Source of the DNA: an uncultured Anaerolineaceae bacterium
GTDB lineage: Bacteria; Chloroflexota; Anaerolineae; Anaerolineales; Anaerolineaceae
Direction of reading: 5' to 3'
Length of the DNA: 7,773 nucleotides
Assembly (NCBI GenBank): GCA_937890875.1
Contig: CALAEB010000487.1
Coordinates: forward strand, 1-7,773
This document shows, piece by piece, positions 1 through 6,005 of this stretch. Under the pieces are notes generated by a model. That model saw only the letters and a list, made by a program, of their open reading frames with translations. It was not told where the DNA came from and did not search any database. A program made the position numbers and the translations under genes. Each line of letters opens with the position of its first letter. Within the stretch, counting starts at the first letter, position 1.

Positions 1-1115
1 TGTACGCAATTTATGCCGGTATAACCGGGAAAAATGGAACCGGCCGCTTTCACTGGCCTGTGCTGGTGTTCCTTACCATGATGATTCATGTTTATTTCCT
101 GCCGATGATCGGGTTTATTGTTGCGCTGAACATCGTTTGGACGATTTTCCAAAAACAAAAATTCCGGGAAGTTTTGTTCCAGGTCATTCTTTTTGTTTGC
201 TCGGTTATCGGGATGTATTATATCGCAGGATATAATTACATCCTGCCGGAAACTTCGACTTATGGCGAGCTTTCAATGAACTTGAACGCTTTTTTTAATC
301 CGGACGGCGCTTCAATTTTCCTGAGAAATCGTGAAACATATCCGCTGCAATATGAAGGCTTTAATTATCTTGGACTGGGGATGATTCTGTTGGTCGTTCT
401 TTCTCTTTGCCTTTTGCGGTTTTCTGATCTGAAAGCGCTGCTGGTTTTGGGGATTCCATGCGGCTTTTACTTAATCCTGGCTGTCTCTCATGTGATTACG
501 TTCGACAGAATGGTGCTGCTGGAAATTCCGTTTCCGGAGAAACTGCTTCAGATGTTATCTATATTCCGATCATCCGGAAGACTTGCCTGGCCATTCTATT
601 ATATTTTCCTTTATTTTGCAGGATGGCTCATCTGCCGCGCCGAAAAATTGAACTCCTTCCTTTTTTCAAAGAAATGGATGCTGCCCGGAATTCTCTCAGT
701 TTTGCTGTTGATTCAAATCGGTGATTTATCCGGGTTTTTCCGCCAATATTATAGCCGGTTCCATCAAATTGACATCCCGGAACAGGCTGCCGCCGCACAT
801 GTGTTGCCGGAAGATTTTCCTGCGTCCGTTAAGCATATTGCCGTCACGGATGGGGAATCGCAGATTATTGATCGGTTTGCCCTGTTTGCGATCGAAAATG
901 GCTATACATTTAATAAAAGTGCGAATGCCAGAAAGATTCGTCCGATTTTTGGTTCGGTATCCGAAAGTGTCCGGGATATGATTGCTGATGGAACGCTGAA
1001 AAAAGATACCGTTTATTTCTTATTAAATGCGGAGGATCGGGACCTCGCAGAAGAAAAATATCCGGAATGGTTCACAGCCGCGGAGCCCTATCCGTATTTG
1101 TTTCTCGGTGATTGA
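1..1115 (+). CDS. DUF6311-like polytopic membrane protein, C-terminal part (5' end outside window)
   Basis: The reading frame is open from the left edge (first full codon at position 3) to a TGA at 1113-1115, so the true start lies upstream. The GTG at 60 is internal, because a continuous hydrophobic and aromatic sequence precedes it. About 370 residues are visible. There are roughly six hydrophobic segments, then a soluble C-terminal tail of about 110 residues, probably extracytoplasmic. From memory of the family, the motif QYEGFNYLGLG and the later SGRLAWPFYY are typical of DUF6311 integral membrane proteins, which resemble lipid-linked glycosyltransferases and polysaccharide-related membrane proteins. 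The catalytic N-terminal loops, if any, are outside the window, so no reaction is assigned. The gene converges on the DUF4013 gene, with a shared terminator between them. Alternative: another GT-C-like or O-antigen-type membrane protein. Confidence 0.65.
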   Translation, partial: YAIYAGITGKNGTGRFHWPVLVFLTMMIHVYFLPMIGFIVALNIVWTIFQKQKFREVLFQVILFVCSVIGMYYIAGYNYILPETSTYGELSMNLNAFFNPDGASIFLRNRETYPLQYEGFNYLGLGMILLVVLSLCLLRFSDLKALLVLGIPCGFYLILAVSHVITFDRMVLLEIPFPEKLLQMLSIFRSSGRLAWPFYYIFLYFAGWLICRAEKLNSFLFSKKWMLPGILSVLLLIQIGDLSGFFRQYYSRFHQIDIPEQAAAAHVLPEDFPASVKHIAVTDGESQIIDRFALFAIENGYTFNKSANARKIRPIFGSVSESVRDMIADGTLKKDTVYFLLNAEDRDLAEEKYPEWFTAAEPYPYLFLGD

Positions 1116-1235
1116 CCTTGTCAGATGCTGGTTTGGTGATTGATTCGTGAACAGTCTGAACTTGTGAGCAGTACCTGCCGGAAATTCGCTGTATTTTCGC
1201 GATATTCACGAAATAATCGATCAAGGGAAAAAATG

Positions 1236-1276
1236 AAAAACAGGCGCTTTCCGGAATCCGGCGGGCGCCTGTTTTT
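1236..1276. terminator. Bidirectional rho-independent terminator
   Basis: The arms at 1236-1247 (AAAAACAGGCGC) and 1265-1276 (GCGCCTGTTTTT) are perfectly complementary, with a 17-base loop. The GC-rich core is flanked by an A-run on the left and a T-run on the right, so it reads as hairpin plus T-tract on both strands. It lies between two convergent genes, 120 bases after the stop of the left one and 24 bases after the stop of the DUF4013 gene. It probably ends both transcripts. Confidence 0.85.
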
Positions 1277-1300
1277 GACTTCGAAGAAAACCGGTAAAGC

Positions 1301-1936
1301 TTATCCGAGTTTTTGTTTCAGCTGTCCGAGCAAATGTCCCCAGGTTGCGCTTGCGTACGGGACGGTGAACACAATCCCGATGAAACAGAAGATCACCCCG
1401 ACTGAGGCAATGATCGCGGCAAGGATATTGAACAGCCAGAGAATAAAGATGTCTTTTGTGGAAGACGTGAAGATTTTCCATACCGCGGAAAAATTGAAAG
1501 CGCTTGAAATTTCATAAGAATCAAGAAACCGGATATAAGCGGCAATCAAAATCAGACTTAATGCGATTCCCAGAATGGTCCCCAATAAACCGAAGCCGCA
1601 CGAAATTGAAACCCGGATGAAGGTTATTGCGTCGGAATTTGAACCGGATAGAATGTTGTTGCTCAGGGACGAGAACGCGTTCAAGACGGTACAGGGCAGC
1701 ATGTAAACGAACGAAATGACACATGCTTTAAATCCGACGCTGATATATTTTGAGAAATTCACTTCCGGAAGTATTTCCGCTTCGTGATTCATAACTCTTC
1801 GGGAAATTTCAAATAACCAGCCGGCGACATACAAAATGCCGACAATCGGTATCAATGCAATCAATCCGGTAATCAGTAACTTTTGGATCCAATCTTTTTC
1901 ATCTTTCACAAATGAAAAGGCTAACGAATAATTCAT
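1301..1936 (-). CDS. DUF4013 domain-containing membrane protein
   Basis: This is a complete protein of 211 residues. The N-terminus has the DUF4013 pattern: a short leader ending in KDEKDWIQKLLITG (about 11-24), a hydrophobic stretch with LIPIVG (28-33), then ISRRVM (44-49) followed by an acidic loop with LPE (56-58). Further hydrophobic segments lie at about 66-88, 112-134 and 163-195, giving four to five membrane spans. The C-terminus is the family-like YASATWGHLLGQ (about 194-205). The function of DUF4013 is unknown; it is an inner-membrane protein. The ATG at 1934-1936 is supported by GAGGAG four bases upstream. The gene lies 107 bases downstream of the PII-like pair on the same strand and could be partly co-transcribed with it. 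No convincing terminator was seen in that gap. Confidence 0.85.
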   Translation of the reverse strand: MNYSLAFSFVKDEKDWIQKLLITGLIALIPIVGILYVAGWLFEISRRVMNHEAEILPEVNFSKYISVGFKACVISFVYMLPCTVLNAFSSLSNNILSGSNSDAITFIRVSISCGFGLLGTILGIALSLILIAAYIRFLDSYEISSAFNFSAVWKIFTSSTKDIFILWLFNILAAIIASVGVIFCFIGIVFTVPYASATWGHLLGQLKQKLG

Positions 1937-1970
1937 AATACTCCTCTTTTTGTATCTGCTTCTTTAGACA

Positions 1971-1983
1971 ATAGGTAACCTAT
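1971..1983. promoter_or_regulatory. Short inverted repeat upstream of the DUF4013 gene (possible operator)
   Basis: ATAGGT-A-ACCTAT is a perfect 6-base inverted repeat around one central base. It sits 35 bases before the ATG of the DUF4013 gene, in the 107-base gap after the PII-like pair. Its position suits an operator or a leader element. It is short enough to occur by chance, and no convincing -35/-10 pair was found beside it. Confidence 0.2.
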
Positions 1984-2043
1984 CTTAAAACCATATACGT
2001 TGCCAGCGGATAAAAGTTTTACCGGATGCAGAAAAAATGCGGG

Positions 2044-2304
2044 TCAAAAATGGATGAACTTATCCACCTTAATAACAAAAACGACGCCTTTTTGAGCATC
2101 ATTTGTCTTTTTAACATTTTCGCGAAGAATCGACAGCGCCTCTTCAACCTGTTCATCATCGACACCGATCAGTAAAGTGGAATTCCCTTTGCGAAGAAAC
2201 CCTCCCGTGGAAGCGATTTGAGTTACGCGGAACTTTTGGCTGGTTAACGCAAGCGAAACAGAATCAGTCGCCGAATCGGGAATAATTGTAATGATTAGTT
2301 TCAT
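2044..2304 (-). CDS. darA: DarA/PstA-type cyclic-di-AMP receptor (PII-like), shortened form
   Basis: The protein has 86 residues and a ferredoxin-like PII fold is expected. It closely resembles DarA/PstA: start MKLIITI, then FRVT (25-28), TGGFLRKGN (33-41), IGV (46-48) and a tail ending DKFIHF. Numbered from its own Met, it has Arg26, Thr28, Gly35, Phe36, Leu37, Asn41 and Gly47 at the same positions as the ligand-site residues I recall for DarA/PstA. This makes it a likely cytosolic c-di-AMP sensor acting as a trimer. It is about 20 residues shorter than DarA (about 109). The missing part lies between LRENVKK and GVVFVI, where the B-loop and its PVEVEVGG-like strand normally sit. The start is the ATG at 2302-2304, with GAGGAG seven bases upstream inside the end of the preceding gene. 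A longer frame exists upstream but overlaps that gene. The gene symbol is by homology only. Confidence 0.88.
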   Translation of the reverse strand: MKLIITIIPDSATDSVSLALTSQKFRVTQIASTGGFLRKGNSTLLIGVDDEQVEEALSILRENVKKTNDAQKGVVFVIKVDKFIHF

Positions 2305-2305
2305 T

Positions 2306-2644
2306 TTATAACTCCTCGTAATAATCTGCTTCAATTCCGAAAATGATTGCCCCTCCGACACTGATCGGCGTCGGGGTGGGGAGCGTCAATGACGCACTTT
2401 CTAACGGAACTGCTATATATTCAAATCTTTGCCGGCAATTTTTCCGCAGAATTTCAATTACCTGTTCCTGAGAATCGGGAGGAGTTTTGATAATGATCGT
2501 CGCATTTCTTCTTCCGAGGAAACCGCCAACACTGGGGAGACGGTAGTAATCAATGCTGATTGCTCTGAGTGCCTCCTCCGCAGCATCAACATCCTGCGAT
2601 TGCACAATCGCCATTAAAAAGCTGTTATTTCCTGTCTTTGCCAT
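2306..2644 (-). CDS. PII-like paralogue of the cyclic-di-AMP receptor family, altered pocket
   Basis: The protein has 112 residues and is first in a two-gene operon; its TAA ends one base before the next ATG, so translational coupling is likely. It has the DarA/PstA layout: LMAIVQSQD (about 10-18), VGGFLGRRNATIII (39-52), a helix IEILRKN, then a B-loop-like region leading to ISVGGAIIFGI. It thus keeps the segment its partner has lost. Aligned on GGFL (40-43), the partner's Arg26 and Thr28 correspond here to Asp32 and Tyr34, and Gly47 to Lys53. The equivalents of Phe36, Leu37 and Asn41 remain (Phe42, Leu43, Asn47). Binding of c-di-AMP is therefore uncertain; a different nucleotide or a role as a partner subunit is possible. 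The start ATG at 2642-2644 follows AAGGAG at good spacing. An out-of-frame ATG lies four bases upstream. Confidence 0.8.
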   Translation of the reverse strand: MAKTGNNSFLMAIVQSQDVDAAEEALRAISIDYYRLPSVGGFLGRRNATIIIKTPPDSQEQVIEILRKNCRQRFEYIAVPLESASLTLPTPTPISVGGAIIFGIEADYYEEL

Positions 2645-2683
2645 GCATAAACTCCTTTCTTGTCTGTTCTTATGAGAAACTTA

Positions 2684-2713
2684 TTGACATTATATCGTAA
2701 AAAACTGTATCAG
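2684..2713 (+). promoter_or_regulatory. Weak plus-strand promoter candidate overlapping the minus-strand -10 box
   Basis: A perfect TTGACA (2684-2689) is followed after 18 bases by TATCAG (2708-2713, four of six matches to TATAAT). If real, it would drive a roughly 180-base leader into the penicillin-binding protein gene, and would share sequence with the -10 box of the divergent PII-like operon. Support is sequence match only. Confidence 0.25.
2689..2694 (-). promoter_or_regulatory. Candidate -10 box for the PII-like operon
   Basis: On the minus strand this reads TATAAT, a perfect sigma-70/sigma-A -10 box, 45 bases before the start codon at 2644. No good -35 hexamer lies 16-18 bases upstream of it. 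The promoter may depend on an activator, or the match may be chance in AT-rich DNA. Confidence 0.5.
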
Positions 2714-2747
2714 AGCGAAACCGGCAATGCAACTTTTTGAAAGCGGT

Positions 2748-2791
2748 GTGGTTCAATTGTTTTGTACTCCAAGCAAAAACAACTGAACCAC
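2748..2791. repeat. Inverted repeat with 16-bp arms in the divergent intergenic region
   Basis: The left arm, 2748-2763 (GTGGTTCAATTGTTTT), is complementary to 2776-2791 at 15 of 16 positions, with a 12-base loop. The single mismatch is A/C in plus-strand RNA but a G-U pair in minus-strand RNA. It lies upstream of both divergent genes. It could be a leader hairpin for the plus-strand gene, a binding site for a dimeric regulator, or a remnant of a small palindromic element. No T-run follows it, so an ordinary terminator is unlikely. Confidence 0.6.
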
Positions 2792-2845
2792 AAGTTCGCC
2801 CTGTTACTGGTTGAACTTTTTCTGTTTTAACTTCCTTTAGAAGTG

Positions 2846-2874
2846 TTGGTCTGGTGGAAAGTCTGGCATAATAT
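2846..2874 (+). promoter_or_regulatory. Candidate promoter of the penicillin-binding protein gene
   Basis: TTGGTC (2846-2851, four of six matches to TTGACA) is followed, after exactly 17 bases, by TAATAT (2869-2874), inside the AT-rich CATAATATATAT. A start about seven bases later would leave a leader of only about 20 bases, with the purine-rich AAAAGGAA (2883-2890) near its 5' end. The assignment is plausible but the hexamers are imperfect. Confidence 0.4.
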
Positions 2875-2901
2875 ATATCAGGAAAAGGAAATTATAACAT
2901 C

Positions 2902-5808
2902 GTGAAATCAAATGAACCTGAAGAAATCAAGAATTTGAGACAAAAGCCTGCAGAGGATGCGAGCGGAAAAACAGAATTCGGGCATGCCGCGATCCGGTAT
3001 CGTTCCAGAAAATTCTATGGTAACTCGCTTCACTCTGTTGAACCGGAAGCAAAGGCTGAAGCGCAACCCGGCCAAGGGGCAAAGAAAAAACGCAAACCGG
3101 TCTATTCCATCTTGATCGGATTATTAATCGGCCTGGCGGGTTTGTTTGCTTTTTTCTGCGTGATTTTTCTGGTCTGGTATTTTCAGGTCGCCAGTACTTT
3201 GCCGGATGTCAGTGATCTGCAAAATAAAGCCTCTCAGTTTGAGACGACCCGGATTTTGGATCGGGACGGGAATCTTTTATATGAGATTGTTGATCCAAAT
3301 GCTGGCAGACGGGATTATGTCTCATTGGAAGATATTTCACCTTTCCTGGTTGCCGCGACGATTGCAACGGAAGATAAAGACTTTTATAACCATCCCGGAT
3401 TCGATCTGTCAGCCATCGCCCGGGCATTAATTCAGAATACCAAGAGCGGAACGACGGTTTCCGGCGCGTCCACGATCACACAGCAGCTGGCACGCAATCT
3501 GTTGCTTTCTCCTGAAGAGCGATCCAAGAGATCCATCATGCGCAAGACAAAGGAAATATTCCTGGCCGCGGAGATCACCCGGCGATATTCGAAAAACCAA
3601 ATCCTTGAGCTGTACCTGAACGAAAATTATTATGGCAATTTTGCTTATGGCATTGAGGCTGCTGCTCAAACATATTTTGGGGTGCCGGCAAAGTATCTGG
3701 ATCTGGCGCAATCCGCTTTCCTGGCCGGGCTTCCGCAGGCGCCGGGTATTTATGATGTTTTTTCGAATTATGATGCGACGATCGAACGGCAAAATACCGT
3801 TTTGCTTTTGGTTTATATGCTGAGCAAGGAGCAGAACTGCATCAAAGTCAGCAATTCCCAATCCAAAGTTTGCGTCGATGAAGTGATGGTCAATACGGCG
3901 ATTGAGGAAATTGCGGCGTATGATTTTCAGCAGGCTGATTTCAATATCCGGTATCCGCATTGGGTTAACTATATCCGGACGCTTCTGGAGGAAGAATATG
4001 GCGCACAAACCATTTATCGCTCCGGTTTCACGGTTTACACAACGATTGATCCCGAATTGCAGGATCTGGCGCAGCAATATGTGACTGATCAGGTCAGTCA
4101 ATTGGCGGGAAATAATGCGAGGAACGGCGCTTTAGTCGCAATCAAACCGGATACCGGCGAAATTCTCGCGATGGTCGGTTCGCCTGATTTTCGGGATCAG
4201 GATAACAGCGGACAGGTCAACATGGCTGTTTCTCCACGCCAGCCGGGGTCGGCTTTGAAACCGTTTATCTATGCAGCCGCTTTTGAGAAGGGATGGACGC
4301 CGGCTACGCTTCTCTGGGATGTGCCGACCGACTTTTCCCCTACCGGTAATCCAGAGGAACTGCTGTATTCTCAGGCTTATACTCCGGTCAATTATGACGG
4401 ACGTTTTCATGGCCCGGTACTCCTGCGGGACGCTTTGGCGAACTCGTATAACATTCCGGCAGTCAAAGCATTGGAATATGTGCATATTTATGACGATCCG
4501 GAAACGGAAGCTGCTGATGGATTTATCGCTTTTGCCCAGCGGATGCACTTGACCAGTTTGGACAAACCCGAATACGGTTTATCCCTGGCGTTGGGCGGCG
4601 GTGAAGTGACCTTATTGGAGATGACAAATTCATTCGGTGTTTTCGCGAATAACGGCAGCTACATCCCCGGCGTCGGAATCAAAAAGATCCTTAATAATAA
4701 AGATGAAGTCATATTTGAATATACCGTTCCGGAAAAGGAGTCGGTGCTGCGAGAGGAATACGCCTATCAGATTAATTCTATCCTTTCCGATGCAGCTGCC
4801 CGGTCCCCGATGTTCGGGCAGGATTCCGTGCTGAATCTTCCGTTCGAATCGGCAGTGAAAACCGGGACTACCAACGATTTCCGGGATAATTGGACAGTCG
4901 GATATACGCCGGACCTTGTCACCGGTGTCTGGATCGGGAATGCGGATTATACGCCGATGATTCAGACTTCCGGCGTTACCGGCGCGGCGCCGGTCTGGTC
5001 GTCATTTATGCGTGACGCGGTCAATATTGTGACCAATTATTCCCCGGCAAACTTCCGGCGTCCTGCCGGTATTGTTGAGCAGACAGTTTGCTCAATTTCC
5101 GGGGCGGAACCTTCTCAGTTTTGCCCGCAATATAAAAACGAGATCTTTGCATATTTCCAGCCGCCGCTGAAAGCCGATTCTGACCTGTGGCTGTCCGCGA
5201 AGATTAATACCTGGACCGGTGAACTGGCAAATGAATCCTGCACACAAAATAACCAGGAAATGATGACTGCGAATGTGAAAGATATCTGGGCGCAGCGCTG
5301 GCTGCTCACCACGAAAGAGGGGTATGATTGGGCCGGGTCGATGAATTTCCTGAATGCGAACAATTTAATAACCTTTACGCCGGAAAAAGCTTGCGGATCC
5401 CAATACACTGGGCCGACGATTGCGTTTGCCAATCTTTCTGACGACATGGAGATTCAGGAAGATGTCGTCGATATTTACGGCGTCGCCAATGCACCGGACG
5501 GAATTGAAGCTGTCAGCCTTGAATTCGGTTTTGGCGAAAACCCGCAGGAATGGTTTGTGATCAGCAATGAAAATAACGGCAGGCAGATTTACAGCCCCGA
5601 AAAAATCGGAGAATGGCACACGCAAGGTCTGAGCAACGGACCCTATTCGATCCGGATATACATTTCGAAGCAAACCGGAGCATTTGCGGAAAAGCGGGTT
5701 ATCGTCCGCCTGAACCGTCAGCAGTCGGAACAGCAGGAATCAATTTTGATCCCGGTCTATGGAGATGACCAGGACGATACAATTCCGGAGTTTTTTCTTG
5801 TGGAATAA
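2902..5808 (+). CDS. Class A penicillin-binding protein (PBP1A-type), glycosyltransferase/transpeptidase
   Basis: This complete 968-residue enzyme polymerises lipid II into glycan strands and cross-links the stem peptides at the outer face of the cytoplasmic membrane. Residues 1-65 are a hydrophilic cytosolic tail ending in KKKRK. A single membrane anchor spans about 68-94. The GT51 domain (about 120-300) has all motifs: EDKDFYNHPG with catalytic Glu157, GASTITQQ (188-195), RKTKE with Glu218, and KNQILELYLN (231-240). The transpeptidase domain (about 405-700) has SALK with nucleophile Ser450, SYN (515-517) and KTG (653-655), so both activities look intact. Residues about 720-968 are an extension with cysteines at 730, 741, 780 and 831 and a beta-rich, Ig-like C-terminal module. 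The start is GTG at 2902; the Shine-Dalgarno (AAAAGGAA) is 11 bases upstream, rather far, but no better in-frame start exists. It is transcribed away from the PII-like operon. PBP1C-like naming is possible. Confidence 0.97.
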   Translation: MKSNEPEEIKNLRQKPAEDASGKTEFGHAAIRYRSRKFYGNSLHSVEPEAKAEAQPGQGAKKKRKPVYSILIGLLIGLAGLFAFFCVIFLVWYFQVASTLPDVSDLQNKASQFETTRILDRDGNLLYEIVDPNAGRRDYVSLEDISPFLVAATIATEDKDFYNHPGFDLSAIARALIQNTKSGTTVSGASTITQQLARNLLLSPEERSKRSIMRKTKEIFLAAEITRRYSKNQILELYLNENYYGNFAYGIEAAAQTYFGVPAKYLDLAQSAFLAGLPQAPGIYDVFSNYDATIERQNTVLLLVYMLSKEQNCIKVSNSQSKVCVDEVMVNTAIEEIAAYDFQQADFNIRYPHWVNYIRTLLEEEYGAQTIYRSGFTVYTTIDPELQDLAQQYVTDQVSQLAGNNARNGALVAIKPDTGEILAMVGSPDFRDQDNSGQVNMAVSPRQPGSALKPFIYAAAFEKGWTPATLLWDVPTDFSPTGNPEELLYSQAYTPVNYDGRFHGPVLLRDALANSYNIPAVKALEYVHIYDDPETEAADGFIAFAQRMHLTSLDKPEYGLSLALGGGEVTLLEMTNSFGVFANNGSYIPGVGIKKILNNKDEVIFEYTVPEKESVLREEYAYQINSILSDAAARSPMFGQDSVLNLPFESAVKTGTTNDFRDNWTVGYTPDLVTGVWIGNADYTPMIQTSGVTGAAPVWSSFMRDAVNIVTNYSPANFRRPAGIVEQTVCSISGAEPSQFCPQYKNEIFAYFQPPLKADSDLWLSAKINTWTGELANESCTQNNQEMMTANVKDIWAQRWLLTTKEGYDWAGSMNFLNANNLITFTPEKACGSQYTGPTIAFANLSDDMEIQEDVVDIYGVANAPDGIEAVSLEFGFGENPQEWFVISNENNGRQIYSPEKIGEWHTQGLSNGPYSIRIYISKQTGAFAEKRVIVRLNRQQSEQQESILIPVYGDDQDDTIPEFFLVE

Positions 5809-5867
5809 CTGATAAAAAAGACGCTTTGGTTTCCGCTGTCAGACGCTGAATTGCAAGAGTAAAAACT

Positions 5868-5914
5868 GTTGTTTTGTTTTTTATTGCGAGAAGCACAATA
5901 AAAAACAAAACAAC
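5868..5914. repeat. Perfect AT-rich inverted repeat, 19-bp arms (possible minus-strand terminator)
   Basis: The arms 5868-5886 (GTTGTTTTGTTTTTTATTG) and 5896-5914 are exact reverse complements, with a 9-base loop. The repeat lies 60 bases after the penicillin-binding protein stop. On the minus strand it is followed by AGTTTTTAC, so it may terminate transcripts of the lipoprotein gene. On the plus strand it is followed by A-runs, which is not terminator-like. The stem is almost entirely A-T, unusual for a rho-independent terminator. Confidence 0.7.
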
Positions 5915-5956
5915 AAAAAAACTTTTTCAGGTACTTAATTCTTTTGACATCCGGGC

Positions 5957-5999
5957 TTATTTACATAGTCTTCGGCAAAGCCGAAGACTATGTAAATAA
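5957..5999. repeat. Perfect palindrome, 20-bp arms and 3-base loop
   Basis: The left arm 5957-5976 (TTATTTACATAGTCTTCGGC) is the exact reverse complement of 5980-5999; the loop is AAA. It begins six bases past the stop codon of the lipoprotein gene (minus strand). The hairpin would be very stable on either strand, with a GC-rich tip and an AT-rich base. No T-tract follows on the minus strand. It may protect or stabilise the 3' end of the lipoprotein mRNA, act as a bidirectional transcription block together with the neighbouring repeat, or be one copy of a dispersed palindromic element. Confidence 0.75.
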
Positions 6000-6005
6000 A
6001 AGCGA

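Noticed and set aside
1140..1517. Plus-strand frame of 125 codons antisense to the DUF4013 gene
   Set aside because: It crosses the terminator hairpin and opposes a gene with clear family motifs; its sequence is basic and low in recognisable structure.
2005..2026. AT-rich hairpin after the PII-like pair as its terminator
   Set aside because: The stem is short with a bulge and no T-run follows on the minus strand, so it cannot be supported as a terminator.
2305..2361. Longer N-terminus for the 86-residue PII-like protein
   Set aside because: It would overlap the preceding gene, adds sequence unlike the family, and ignores the good GAGGAG just before the internal ATG that yields a canonical MKLI start.
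3427..4101. Long open frame on the minus strand inside the penicillin-binding protein gene
   Set aside because: It is antisense to an intact, motif-complete GT51 domain, has no recognisable domain and no ribosome binding site; it is a shadow of biased codon use.
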